NCBI RefSeq assembly: GCF_019880305.1
Contig: NZ_CP082301.1
Span: 5,456,001 to 5,520,000 of the forward strand
Source: Streptomyces decoyicus
GTDB lineage: Bacteria > Actinomycetota > Actinomycetes > Streptomycetales > Streptomycetaceae
DNA: 64,000 nucleotides
Direction of reading: 5' to 3'
Positions 33,378 through 42,079 of this stretch are shown here, one piece after another. Under the pieces are notes generated by a model. The model saw nothing but the letters and a program-made list of their open reading frames with translations. It did no database searches and was not told the DNA's origin. Both the position numbers and the translations under genes were made by a program. Positions within the stretch are counted from its first letter, which is position 1. Each line of letters begins with the position of its first letter.

Positions 33378-35804
33378 ATGGACGACGGTAAGGCCGCCGG
33401 GCCGAAGCTGAAGTGGTGGAGCCGTCCGGGAGGCACCCCGCGCACGGAACCGTCCGCCGAGGCCGGTCCGCAGGCGATGCCGCCCGCCGACGGCCCGGCG
33501 GGCGGGACGGGGGCAGACGCGTCCGGCCCGTCCGAGGTGCAGGAGGCGGAGGACTGGATCGTGCGCCCGCCCGAGCCGCGGCACGCCGCGGAGGCAGATG
33601 TGGCGCACGCGTCGGCCGGGAGCGCCGAGGCGCCCGAAGCGGCCGCCGCGGACGAGGAGTTGACGGTAGCCCGGGGCGCGGGCGCCGCGGACGGGACGCC
33701 GCAGGAGAGTGCCGGGGCCGTGGGCGCCGGGCCGAGCGGTGCGCGCCCGGCCCCGTCGACCGTGACGCTCCGCCGGGTGGCCGGGGGCGCGCGGGACGAG
33801 ACGCGGCCCACGTCTGCGGACGACACGGCGCCGACCGCGGTGGCGGCCCCCGCTCCCGAAACCGCTCCGGTGCCGCCCACGGCGCTGGTACCGGCCGAGA
33901 CCCCGAGCGCGGCGCCGCAGCGGCAGCAGCCGTTGCATCCCGAGGACCCGTACGGCACCCCTCCGTACGGCGGCCCCGGGCCGTGGGCGCCCGCGCCGCC
34001 CGTGCAGCGGCCGGTGGCGACCCCCGCACACGGCACCGTGCTCCCGCCCGCCGCCGGGCCGCTGCCCCCGTACGGTGCCCCTGCGGCCCCGCAGGGCACG
34101 GTCCCGGGCGCGGGCTACCCGAGTCCGGCGCAGCCCGCCGCGCAGCCCGCTCCGCCGACGGGCGGGCCGGGGACGACCACCGAGGACCGCCCGCCGCTCA
34201 CGCCCCCCGGCGAGCAGCCGCAGCCGGCCGGGACGGCCGACGCCGCGCACCCCCGCCCGGCCGCCGAGCCCGCCGCATCCCACCGGCCCGGACTCCAGAA
34301 GTCCGGCCCCCCGCAGACCGGCTCCGCCCCGACCACCGCCTCCCGGACCGACGCACCGCAGCACCCCGGCCCGCAGCCCACGCCGCAACATCCCACCGGC
34401 CCGCGGACCGCCCCCCTGGACACAGCGGCCGGACCGGCCGCCGGACCCGACGGGGCGGGGAACGCCGCGGACGGCGCCTTCCTCCCGCACCCCGGCGACG
34501 GCGGCCCCCGCCCGGCAGCCGCGGCCGGGCCCTACGCCGCCCAGCAGCAGCCCTTCTGCGGCCCGCTCGGCGACCACGGCCCGGCCTCCGCCCAGGGACA
34601 GCCGTCCGCCTCCCACGGTGCCTGGCAGCAGTACGACCCCTGGAGCGCGCCGCTCCAGGGCGGGCCCGTCGCCGGGCCACCGCACGCACGGCGCCGCCGG
34701 CGCGGCCTGCTGGTCGCCGGCGCGGTGGCGCTCGCGCTGCTCGCGGGCGGCATCGGCGGCGGCATCGGCGCATACGTCGAGCGCTACGGCGGGATCAACG
34801 ACATCAGGCTTCCGCAGTCCGCCGGTGACGAGGCCGGCCGCAGGCCCGACAGCGTCGCCGGGATCGCCCGGAGCGCGCTGCCCGGGGTGGTCACCATCCA
34901 CGTACGCGGCAGCGCCGAGCAGGGCACCGGCACCGGCTTCGTCCTCGACCGCCAGGGCCACATCCTCACCAACAACCATGTCGTCCAGCCGGCCGGCAGC
35001 GGCGGCGAGATCTCGGTGACGTTCAGCGGCGGCGAGACGGCCAAGGCCAAGGTCGTCGGCGAGGACGGCGGCTACGACCTCGCCGTCATCCAGGTGGAGG
35101 GCGTCACGGGACTGCGGCCGCTCACGCTCGGCAACTCCGACTCCGTGCAGGTCGGCGACCCGGTGGTGGCGATCGGCGCCCCGTTCGACCTCGCCAACAC
35201 CGTCACCTCCGGGATCATCAGCGCCAAGCAGCGCCCGATCACCGCGGGCGGCGAGAAGGGCGACGGCAGCGATGTCTCGTACGTGGACGCGCTCCAGACC
35301 GATGCGCCCATCAACCCGGGCAACTCCGGCGGCCCGCTGGTGGACGCCAAGGCGCGGGTGATCGGCATCAACAGCGCCATCCGGGCGGCCGACAGCGGCA
35401 GCGGACTGGGCGGCGGCGGCCAGGGCGGCAGCATAGGGCTGGGCTTCGCCATACCGATCAACCAGGCCAAGCGGGTGGCCGAGGAGCTGATCAACACCGG
35501 CCGGGCGACGCATCCGGTGATCGGCGTGACCTTGGAGATGGAGTACGCCGGTGACGGGGCGCGGGTCAGCGAGCACAGCAAGAGCGGCAAGCCGCCGGTC
35601 ATCCCGGGCGGACCCGGCGCCAAGGCGGGGATCAAGGCCGGCGATGTGATCACCACCGTGGACGGTTCCCCGGTGCACAGCGGCGAGGAGCTGATCGTCA
35701 AGATCCGCAGCCACCGGCCCGGCGACACGCTGGCGCTCACCCTCCACCGGGGCGGCAAGGAACGGTCCGTACGGCTCAGCCTGGGTTCCTCCAGCACGGG
35801 TTGA
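33378..35804 (+). CDS. htrA: Membrane-anchored HtrA-type serine protease with PDZ domain
   Basis: An 808-residue protease that should handle misfolded proteins outside the membrane. A very long Pro/Ala-rich cytoplasmic region (about 440 residues) precedes the membrane helix at 443-465 (LLVAGAVALALLAGGIGGGI). The trypsin-like domain holds His534 (LTNNHVV), Asp567 (GGYDLAV) and Ser650 (NPGNSGGPLV). A C-terminal PDZ domain (PGAKAGIKAGDVITTVDG) completes it. The start ATG 33378 has GGGGAG at ideal spacing. It follows sigE-rseA in the order found in mycobacteria, where it is part of the same stress response. Confidence 0.92.
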   Translation: MDDGKAAGPKLKWWSRPGGTPRTEPSAEAGPQAMPPADGPAGGTGADASGPSEVQEAEDWIVRPPEPRHAAEADVAHASAGSAEAPEAAAADEELTVARGAGAADGTPQESAGAVGAGPSGARPAPSTVTLRRVAGGARDETRPTSADDTAPTAVAAPAPETAPVPPTALVPAETPSAAPQRQQPLHPEDPYGTPPYGGPGPWAPAPPVQRPVATPAHGTVLPPAAGPLPPYGAPAAPQGTVPGAGYPSPAQPAAQPAPPTGGPGTTTEDRPPLTPPGEQPQPAGTADAAHPRPAAEPAASHRPGLQKSGPPQTGSAPTTASRTDAPQHPGPQPTPQHPTGPRTAPLDTAAGPAAGPDGAGNAADGAFLPHPGDGGPRPAAAAGPYAAQQQPFCGPLGDHGPASAQGQPSASHGAWQQYDPWSAPLQGGPVAGPPHARRRRRGLLVAGAVALALLAGGIGGGIGAYVERYGGINDIRLPQSAGDEAGRRPDSVAGIARSALPGVVTIHVRGSAEQGTGTGFVLDRQGHILTNNHVVQPAGSGGEISVTFSGGETAKAKVVGEDGGYDLAVIQVEGVTGLRPLTLGNSDSVQVGDPVVAIGAPFDLANTVTSGIISAKQRPITAGGEKGDGSDVSYVDALQTDAPINPGNSGGPLVDAKARVIGINSAIRAADSGSGLGGGGQGGSIGLGFAIPINQAKRVAEELINTGRATHPVIGVTLEMEYAGDGARVSEHSKSGKPPVIPGGPGAKAGIKAGDVITTVDGSPVHSGEELIVKIRSHRPGDTLALTLHRGGKERSVRLSLGSSSTG

Positions 35805-35920
35805 TCGTTTGCATGGTGTTGGGGCGGGCGACTCCCGCCGGACGTACGGGGCCAGGTACCGTGATAGGCGGCCTGGCCCATAGGCCGACGAAGGCCGCGG
35901 ATTACCCAAGGAGCTGCTAG

Positions 35921-36406
35921 GTGTTCTTCGACATAGGACCCCTCGAGCTGGTGGCGCTCGTGATCCTTGCGGTGCTCATCTTCGGCCCGGACAAGCTTCC
36001 CAAGGTCATCCAGGACGTCATGGGCTTCATCCGCAAGGTGCGGGCGTTCTCCGACAGTGCCAAGGAAGACATCCGCAGCGAGCTGGGGCCGGACTTCAAG
36101 GACTTCGAGTTCGAGGACCTCAAGCCCAAGAACTTCGTGCGCAAGCATGTCCTGGAGAAGGACGAGTACGGCCTCAAGGACCTTCAGGAGATCCGCAACG
36201 GCTTCGACCTGAAGAAGGAGATGGCCGAGGTCACCGACGCCGTCAACGGCCACGACAGCGCTTCCTCCGCCACGCCCTCGAACGGGGCAGGTCCCAGCCT
36301 GTCCAAGGAGTCCCCGGCCGCCTCCGCCGGGCGCCCTGACCTGGTGAAGAAGGCCGGAAGCCCTCAGCCGGACGAGCGTCCGCCGTTCGACGCCGACGCC
36401 ACCTGA
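35921..36406 (+). CDS. tatB: Sec-independent (Tat) translocase subunit TatB
   Basis: A 161-residue protein with the Tha4/Hcf106 architecture: a short N-terminus, one helix at residues 6-22 (LELVALVILAVLIFGPDKLP) and a following amphipathic helix, then an acidic/basic cytoplasmic tail of about 110 residues. The length and tail suit TatB rather than TatA. Start GTG 35921 has AAGGAG upstream. tatA and tatC are not in the window. It follows htrA as in the mycobacterial sigE locus. Confidence 0.9.
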   Translation: MFFDIGPLELVALVILAVLIFGPDKLPKVIQDVMGFIRKVRAFSDSAKEDIRSELGPDFKDFEFEDLKPKNFVRKHVLEKDEYGLKDLQEIRNGFDLKKEMAEVTDAVNGHDSASSATPSNGAGPSLSKESPAASAGRPDLVKKAGSPQPDERPPFDADAT

Positions 36407-36407
36407 C

Positions 36408-36431
36408 ACACACCGGTATGACCGGCTGTGT
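36408..36431 (+). terminator. Short hairpin after tatB
   Basis: acacaccggt (36408-36417) pairs with accggctgtgt (36421-36431) with one bulged C and a 3-nt loop, directly after the tatB stop. Confidence 0.4.
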
Positions 36432-36525
36432 TGACGCCTATGGCTATGCTCCGGGTGTCCGGGGTTCGGTCGCCTGAGGGGGGCGGGCCGCCCACGACGC
36501 AGGGCAACAAGGAGGCTCCGCGCAG

Positions 36526-37170
36526 ATGGAGACGACGAGTCGGACAGCGGCACAAGAGGTGTCCGCCGAGGCCGGCCGGAAGGTCGACGGCTATCTGCTG
36601 GCCGCGTTCCCGTGGTACGGCCTCGACGAGGCGTTCACCGGTCCGCGCTGGCTGATGCAGGTAGGCGCGGCCGCGGACGGCACCGTCGAGCACGGCGCCA
36701 CCGGGCACGGCGAGGAGCCCACGATCAAGGTGGAACCCCCGCAGGACGAGCGGTTCGCAGTGGTGGTCACGGTCGCCAGCCGCCCCGTACGGCGCAGCGC
36801 CGACGGCACCGGCGTACTGGAGGCGACCTCGGTCTCGACGGCCGCCTGGCTCGCCGGGTCGGGCCTGCTCGCGCAGACCTGGCCCACCCAGATGGACCGG
36901 ACGCTGCGTCAGGACTGGCTGGACCAGCAGACGATGCTCGCCTGGGAGCTGGCCGACGATCTCGGCGGCGGGAGCTGGAGCGAGCTGATGCTGCCGGTGG
37001 ACGGCGTGCCGACGTCGTTCGCCTACCGCGAGTCCGAGTACGGCTGGGTGCTGGCCGGCTCGGCGAGCGAGGACCCCGAGGGCGTGCACATCGGTGCCTA
37101 CGGGCGCGGGATGAGCGCGTACGGGCTGGGCTTCTCGGTGATCCAGGACCTGGCGGCGTACGACGGCTGA
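36526..37170 (+). CDS. Conserved hypothetical soluble protein
   Basis: I do not recognise the family. The 214-residue product has no signal peptide or membrane helix. The composition is normal for a folded cytoplasmic protein, with several Trp/Tyr-rich segments (FPWYGLDEAFTGPRW, TWPTQMDRTL, ESEYGWVLAGSA). It starts at ATG 36526 with GGAGG 11 nt before. It lies between tatB and the convergent mrp and ends with its own terminator, so it is probably transcribed alone. Confidence 0.72.
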   Translation: METTSRTAAQEVSAEAGRKVDGYLLAAFPWYGLDEAFTGPRWLMQVGAAADGTVEHGATGHGEEPTIKVEPPQDERFAVVVTVASRPVRRSADGTGVLEATSVSTAAWLAGSGLLAQTWPTQMDRTLRQDWLDQQTMLAWELADDLGGGSWSELMLPVDGVPTSFAYRESEYGWVLAGSASEDPEGVHIGAYGRGMSAYGLGFSVIQDLAAYDG

Positions 37171-37181
37171 AGGCACGGCGG

Positions 37182-37213
37182 AAAGGGGCAGGCCCATACG
37201 GGCCCGCCCCTTT
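37182..37213. terminator. Terminator between the hypothetical gene and mrp
   Basis: aaaggggcaggccc (37182-37195) pairs with gggcccgccccttt (37200-37213) with one mismatch and the loop atac. It fits both convergent genes. Confidence 0.65.
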
Positions 37214-37285
37214 AGCGTTATCCGGGAGCCGGCGTCCGCGGCGGCCCCCACCCTCGGGGAGCCGGTCGTGGCACCGGCCGCGGTC

Positions 37286-38446
37286 TCAGAACTTGTTGCG
37301 CGGGGTGATGCCGAGCGACATGCCCTGCAGGCCCCGCTGCCGGCCGCCCAGCTTGCCCGCGATCGCGCGGATCGCCGAGCCGGCGGGGGAGTCGGGGTCG
37401 GTCAGCACGACCGGCTTGCCCTCGTCGCCGCCCTCGCGCAGCCGGACGTCGATCGGGATGGCGCCGAGCACCGGGACCTGGGTGCCGGTCGTCTTCGTCA
37501 GGCCCTCGGAGACCCGCTCGCCGCCGCCGGTGCCGAAGACATCGACCATCTCGTCGCAGTGCGGGCAGGGCAGCCCGGACATGTTCTCGACCACGCCGAC
37601 GATCTTCTGGTGGGTCTGCACGGCGATCGAACCGGCCCGCTCGGCGACCTCGGCGGCGGCCTGCTGCGGGGTGGTGACCACCAGGATCTCGGCGTTCGGC
37701 ACCAGCTGGGCCACCGAGATCGCGATGTCGCCGGTGCCCGGGGGCAGGTCCAGCAGCAGGACGTCGAGGTCGCCCCAGTAGACGTCGGCGAGGAACTGCT
37801 GGAGCGCGCGGTGCAGCATCGGGCCGCGCCAGACGACGGGGGCGTTGCCGGGGGTGAACATGCCGATCGAGATGACCTTCACGCCGTTCGCCGACGGCGG
37901 CATGATCATGTTCTCGACCTGGGTGGGCTTGCCGTAGGCGCCCAGCATGCGGGGCACGGAGTGGCCGTAGATGTCGGCGTCCACGACACCGACCTTCAGG
38001 CCGTCGGCGGCCATCGCCGCGGCGAGGTTGACGGTCACCGACGACTTGCCGACACCGCCCTTGCCGGAGGCCACGGCGTAGACCCGGGTCAGTGAGCCGG
38101 GCTGGGCGAACGGCACCTCGCGCTCGGCGGTGCCGCCGCGCAGCGAGGTCGCCAGTTCCTTGCGCTGCTCGTCGCTCATCACATCGAGCTCGACCGTGAC
38201 GCCGGTGACGCCGGGGACCTGTGCGACGGCGTCGTGCACGTTGTTGGTGATCGTCTCGCGCATCGGGCAGCCGGAGACGGTGAGGTAGACCACGACCGCC
38301 ACCGCGCCGTCCGCAGCGATGTCGACCGATTTGACCATCCCCAGGTCGGTGATGGGACGGTGGATCTCGGGGTCGTTCACCGTCGCGAGCGCTTCGCGGA
38401 TCGCGTCCTCGCTCGGCGCGGCGCCTGGGGGAGTGTCGGTAGCCAT
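37286..38446 (-). CDS. mrp: Mrp/NBP35 family Fe-S cluster carrier ATPase
   Basis: A 386-residue P-loop protein likely to transfer Fe-S clusters. The N-terminus is a MIP18/DUF59-like domain (ALATVNDPEIHRPITDLGMV, GCPMRE). The core has the deviant Walker A SGKGGVGKSS, switch motifs VVDADIYGHSVPR and LLLDLPPGTGD, and the CxxC pair in LPCPHCDEM that bridges a cluster. The start ATG 38446 has a TACCAT hexamer 6 nt upstream and no clear Shine-Dalgarno, so a leaderless mRNA is possible. Downstream on the other strand is the tatB block, as around Rv1229c. Confidence 0.92.
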   Translation of the reverse strand: MATDTPPGAAPSEDAIREALATVNDPEIHRPITDLGMVKSVDIAADGAVAVVVYLTVSGCPMRETITNNVHDAVAQVPGVTGVTVELDVMSDEQRKELATSLRGGTAEREVPFAQPGSLTRVYAVASGKGGVGKSSVTVNLAAAMAADGLKVGVVDADIYGHSVPRMLGAYGKPTQVENMIMPPSANGVKVISIGMFTPGNAPVVWRGPMLHRALQQFLADVYWGDLDVLLLDLPPGTGDIAISVAQLVPNAEILVVTTPQQAAAEVAERAGSIAVQTHQKIVGVVENMSGLPCPHCDEMVDVFGTGGGERVSEGLTKTTGTQVPVLGAIPIDVRLREGGDEGKPVVLTDPDSPAGSAIRAIAGKLGGRQRGLQGMSLGITPRNKF

Positions 38447-38452
38447 GTCCCG

Positions 38453-38458
38453 ATGGTA
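38453..38458 (-). promoter_or_regulatory. -10 box of a possible leaderless promoter for mrp
   Basis: TACCAT on the minus strand lies 6 nt before ATG 38446. Confidence 0.42.
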
Positions 38459-38488
38459 CGGCGCGTGAGGGTGCCTCCGGAAAGCCCG

Positions 38489-39070
38489 TCAGCGGTCGCG
38501 TTCGTCACTCTCCGCACCGGCCGGCTGCCGCAGCTCCAGATCCCGCAGCATGTCCTGGAGCTCGGAGCGGATCCAGTCGCGGGTGGCGACCTCGCCCAGA
38601 CCGAGCCGCAGGGCCGCGATCTCCCGGGTCAGATACTCGGTATCGGCGATGGAGCGCTCGTTCTGCTTGCGGTCCTGCTCGTGGGTGACCCGGTCGCGGT
38701 CGTCCTGGCGGTTCTGCGCCAGCAGGATCAGCGGTGCGGCGTACGACGCCTGGAGCGACAGCGCCAGCGTCAGGAAGATGAACGGGTACTGATCGAACCT
38801 CACACTGCTGGGCGCCGTCGTGTTCCAGATGACCCACACGATGATGGTGACGGTCATCCAGACGATGAAGCGGCCGGTCCCCAGGAAGCGGGCGATCTTC
38901 TCCGACAGCCGCCCGAACGCCTCCGGGTCGTACTCCGGCAGGAACGTACGGCGCGGTGCGCGCGGCTGGTCGAGACGGACCCGCGGCCGGTCGGCGGCGC
39001 CCCGGCGCACCGCCGAGGACCCGTTCGCCCGCGACCGTTCCCGGCCGCTCTCCCGCTCCTCAGCGCCCAT
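38489..39070 (-). CDS. DUF1003 membrane protein
   Basis: A 193-residue protein with a basic, disordered N-terminus of about 45 residues, then the DUF1003 core: ARFLGTGRFIVWMTVTIIVW as the first helix, the conserved FDQYPFIFLTLALSLQASYA second helix, and a charged coiled-coil-like C-terminal half (RDRVTHEQDRKQNERSIADT). It overlaps the upstream MgtE-N/CBS gene by 11 bp, so the two are cotranscribed and probably work together. Function of the family is not established. Confidence 0.87.
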   Translation of the reverse strand: MGAEERESGRERSRANGSSAVRRGAADRPRVRLDQPRAPRRTFLPEYDPEAFGRLSEKIARFLGTGRFIVWMTVTIIVWVIWNTTAPSSVRFDQYPFIFLTLALSLQASYAAPLILLAQNRQDDRDRVTHEQDRKQNERSIADTEYLTREIAALRLGLGEVATRDWIRSELQDMLRDLELRQPAGAESDERDR

Positions 39071-40367
39071 CGGCCCGCTCCCCGACGTGCCTGTCGCCGG
39101 TCAGACCGGCCGCCGCCGAGCCGTGCAGACCGTCCTCGCGCCAGTCGTCCGGCAGCAGATGGTCCAGCACATCGTCGACGGTGACCGCGCCCAGCAGGGC
39201 CCCGCCCTCGTCCACCACCGGCGCGGCGACCATGTTGTACGCGGCCAGATAGCTGGTCACCTCCGGCAGCGGGGTGTCCGGTGGCAGGGCCGGCAGATCG
39301 GTGTCGGCGATCGAGCTGACGAGGGTGAACGGCGGGTCGCGCAGCAGCCGTTGGAAGTGCACCAGGCCCAGGTACTTGCCGGTGGGGGTCTCGTCCGGTG
39401 GCCGGCAGACGTAGATCTGGGCGGCCAGCGCGGGGGAGAGGTCCGGGTCGCGCACCCGCGCCAGGGCGTCCGCGACCGTCGCGTCCGGGCGCAGCACGAT
39501 CGGCTCGGTGGTCATCAGACCGCCCGCGGTCCGCTCCTCGTACGACATCAGCCGCCGCACGTCCGCGGCCTCCTCCGGCCGCATCAGCGCCAGCAGCCGC
39601 TCCTTCTCCTCCTCCGGCAGTTCGGAGAGCAGGTCGGCGGCGTCGTCCGGGTCCATCGCCTCCAGGACGTCGGCGGCCCGCTCGTCCTTCAGCTTGCCGA
39701 TGATCTCGACCTGGTCGTCCTCCGGCAGCTCCTCCAGGACATCGGCCAGCCGGTCGTCGTCGAGCGCCGCGGCCACCTCGGCGCGCCGCTTGGCGGAGAG
39801 GTGGTGCAGTACGCCGGCCAGGTCGGCGGGCCGCAGCTGTTCGAAGGTGGCGAGCAGGCTCTCCGCCCCCTGCCCGTGCTCCTCCAGCGAGAAGCCGGTC
39901 ACCGCCGACCACTCGACGGTCAGCACCTCTCCCTTGCGGCGCAGCGCCCCGCCCTTGCCCTTCCGTACGAAAACCTTGTCGATCTCCCAGTCCCGGCGGG
40001 CCGGCAGCTGGGTGATGCCGATGTCGAGGACGGTGACCTCCTCGCCGGTCTCCACCAGCCGCACCCGCCGGTCGAGCAGCTCGCCGAGCACCAGCGTCTC
40101 GGACGTCCGCTGTTCGAAGCGCCGCATATTGACCACGCCGGTGATGATGATCTGGCCGGACTCCACTCCGGTCACCCGCGTCATGGGCACGAAGATCCGG
40201 CGCCTGCTGATCACCTCGACGACCACGCCGAGCAGCCGTGGCGGGCGGTCGCCGACCCGGAGCAGCGCGACGAGGTCCCGCAGCCGGCCGACCTGGTCGC
40301 CGTTGGGGTCGAAGACGGCGATGCCGGCGAGATGGGAGACAAAGACCCGGGGAGTCACCACTGCCAT
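39060..40367 (-). CDS. PRC-barrel/MgtE N-terminal/CBS domain protein without transport domain
   Basis: A 435-residue protein with an N-terminal PRC-barrel-like region (FVSHLAGIAVFDPNGDQVG, LLGVVVEV), a second barrel (VTVLDIGITQLPARRDWEI), then the superhelical MgtE-N domain (LLATFEQLRPADLAGVLHHL, AADVLEAMDPDDAADLLSEL) and two CBS repeats (GGLMTTEPIVLRPDATVAD; APVVDEGGALLGAVTVDDVL). The membrane domain of the real MgtE channel is absent. It is probably a soluble Mg/nucleotide sensor that acts on a partner, perhaps the DUF1003 protein encoded next or CorA nearby; that is inference. Start ATG 40367 has a GGGAGAAAGG stretch upstream. Confidence 0.86.
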   Translation of the reverse strand: MAVVTPRVFVSHLAGIAVFDPNGDQVGRLRDLVALLRVGDRPPRLLGVVVEVISRRRIFVPMTRVTGVESGQIIITGVVNMRRFEQRTSETLVLGELLDRRVRLVETGEEVTVLDIGITQLPARRDWEIDKVFVRKGKGGALRRKGEVLTVEWSAVTGFSLEEHGQGAESLLATFEQLRPADLAGVLHHLSAKRRAEVAAALDDDRLADVLEELPEDDQVEIIGKLKDERAADVLEAMDPDDAADLLSELPEEEKERLLALMRPEEAADVRRLMSYEERTAGGLMTTEPIVLRPDATVADALARVRDPDLSPALAAQIYVCRPPDETPTGKYLGLVHFQRLLRDPPFTLVSSIADTDLPALPPDTPLPEVTSYLAAYNMVAAPVVDEGGALLGAVTVDDVLDHLLPDDWREDGLHGSAAAGLTGDRHVGERADGR

Positions 40368-40564
40368 GCAGAGTGCCGCCCTTTCTCCCGTTCGGCACCG
40401 AAATAAGGCATCAATTCGGGTTCAGGCTAACGCGCCCCGGCCCCCGCCGCCCTGGTGGGAGAGGCCGTAGGGTGACCGCCACGCACCCCGCCGAAGACCG
40501 TGCACGGCCCAGGTACGCTGCCGTACTGCTGTCGAGGACACCCGCATCAGGAGGCAGAGCCGAC

Positions 40565-41347
40565 GTGAGTGCAATCCCCCAGGGGGCCGGCCCCCGATCC
40601 CTGGCCGGAACCCGTCGTACGGGACGGGCCGCGCTCGTGGGGGCGTCCTGTGCGGTACTGGCCGTGGCGCTGACGGGCTGCGGTGGGGAAGAAGACCCGG
40701 ACGCCGGCACCAATGGCGTGGGAAAGCTGCCCGCCTCGAAGATCGAGTCCAGGGCGCGGGCCGCGGCCCAGCGCGCCGATACGGTGCACCTCTCCGGCAA
40801 CGTCGTCAGCCAGGGCCGCACCTACAAGCTCGACATGAGTCTGGCGAAGGACGGCGCGAAGGGCGAGCTGACCACGAAGGCGGCCGCCTTCCAGCTGCTG
40901 CGGGTCGGCAATGCGCTCTATCTGAAGGCGAACGCGGCCTTCTGGGCGGGGGAGAAGAGCGGTGCGCAGGGCAGACCCAACCAGGCGGCGGACAAGCTCG
41001 GCGGCAAGTACGTCAAGGTGCCCGCCACCGACCCCGTCTACAAGCGCTTCAGCGGCTTCACCGACAAGGACACCCTGCTCGCCGGCCTGCTCGGGCTGCA
41101 CGGCAAGCTGACGACCGGTGACCGCAGCGACATCAACGGCGTACGCACCATCCGGGTGGCGGCCGGCGCGGGCTCCGGCGGCACCCTGGACGTCTCGCTG
41201 GAGGGCACGCCCTACCCGCTGCGGCTGCACCGCGCCGGCGGTGCGGGGGTGGTCCGGCTGGCCGACTGGGGCAAGAGCGTGGACCTCAAGGCCCCGGCCA
41301 AGGACCAGGTCGTCGACTACGGCAGCAAGATCGCCGGCAAGCGCTGA
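40565..41347 (+). CDS. Lipoprotein of unknown function
   Basis: A 260-residue exported lipoprotein: basic start (RRTGR), hydrophobic helix and lipobox LTGC with Cys39 as the lipidated residue. The mature part is predicted to be a LolA/LprG-like lipid- or ligand-binding beta sheet (repeated strands such as TVHLSGNVVSQGRTYKLDMS and FQLLRVGNALYLKA), the pattern of actinobacterial LppX/LprG-type proteins, but identity is not certain. GTG 40565 is the start, with AGGAGG at a rather long spacing. It is divergent from the MgtE-N/CBS gene. Confidence 0.82.
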   Translation: MSAIPQGAGPRSLAGTRRTGRAALVGASCAVLAVALTGCGGEEDPDAGTNGVGKLPASKIESRARAAAQRADTVHLSGNVVSQGRTYKLDMSLAKDGAKGELTTKAAAFQLLRVGNALYLKANAAFWAGEKSGAQGRPNQAADKLGGKYVKVPATDPVYKRFSGFTDKDTLLAGLLGLHGKLTTGDRSDINGVRTIRVAAGAGSGGTLDVSLEGTPYPLRLHRAGGAGVVRLADWGKSVDLKAPAKDQVVDYGSKIAGKR

Positions 41348-41365
41348 GCACCGGGGACGGACCGC

Positions 41366-41386
41366 GGCCCGGCAGCTCGCCGGGCC
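41366..41386. terminator. Short hairpin between convergent genes
   Basis: ggcccggc (41366-41373) pairs with gccgggcc (41379-41386) around the loop agctc. Confidence 0.45.
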
Positions 41387-41452
41387 CCGTCCGGCCGCTC
41401 CTCGGGGCCGCGCCGTCCTGACACGTCCGGCTCGGCCCGCGCCCTCCGCGCT

Positions 41453-41992
41453 TCAGCCCTTACGCCCCCGCCGCAGCAGCCTCGGCAGCGCCGCCGGAGC
41501 GGGTCGCCGGGTGATCGCGGAGGTCGCCAGCGGCGGTGCGGCGTGCGAGTCCTCCGGCATCTGCCCGGGGCGCTGCCCGGCCTCCCCGGTGGGCTCCAGC
41601 CGCAGCACCCGGCACTCGCGCGCCCAGCGCTCCGTGAGGGTGTCGGCGTCCGGCGCGTTGAGGCGCTTGCCCTTCAGTTCGCCGACCGCGGACTGCCAGG
41701 CCTCGCTCCCGGGCGCCGGCTCGACGACCCTGGCCTGCCAGGCGATCAGCCGGCCGCCCTTGTCCTTGCTGCGTACGGTGACCGTCGCCGTACCGCCGTC
41801 GGTGAGCCCGAGGTCGGCCAGCGGCTGTTCGCCGGACCCGTCCCCGATGAGGCAGGCGGCGCCGTCGTGCCACAGATGCCACAGCGCCCGGGCCGGGCCG
41901 GCGCTTCCCCGCACCCAGATGAGGCCGGACTTCTTCGTGGCCTCTTCGATGAGCGCCCGATCCTGCAGGGCCTGCGACACGGTCTCCGTCAT
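41453..41992 (-). CDS. Conserved hypothetical protein
   Basis: A 179-residue cytoplasmic protein without a recognised motif. It begins MTETVSQALQDRALIEEATK and has beta-strand-rich segments (GLIWVRGSAG, ALWHLWHDGAACLIGDG, TATVTVRSKDKGG, IAWQARVVEP), suggesting a split-barrel-type fold, then a basic disordered tail. ATG 41992 is taken because a TAGGCT box lies 7 nt upstream, typical of leaderless genes; an in-frame start 9 codons upstream would lie in the promoter. Function unknown. Confidence 0.75.
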   Translation of the reverse strand: MTETVSQALQDRALIEEATKKSGLIWVRGSAGPARALWHLWHDGAACLIGDGSGEQPLADLGLTDGGTATVTVRSKDKGGRLIAWQARVVEPAPGSEAWQSAVGELKGKRLNAPDADTLTERWARECRVLRLEPTGEAGQRPGQMPEDSHAAPPLATSAITRRPAPAALPRLLRRGRKG

Positions 41993-41999
41993 GCGGTCC

Positions 42000-42005
42000 A
42001 GCCTA
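42000..42005 (-). promoter_or_regulatory. -10 box of a leaderless promoter for the 179-residue protein
   Basis: TAGGCT on the minus strand is 7 nt before ATG 41992. Confidence 0.52.
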
Positions 42006-42079
42006 ATAGCCCCGGCCACCGCCCCCCGGGCCCGCCCAGGCCCTGAGACGCGGCGGACCCGGACGTCACACGGGGGAGG

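Noticed and set aside
32862..35909. A 1015-residue open frame antisense to rseA and htrA
   Set aside because: It covers a protease with complete catalytic triad on the other strand; low-complexity Gly/Arg composition and no ribosome site mark it as a shadow.
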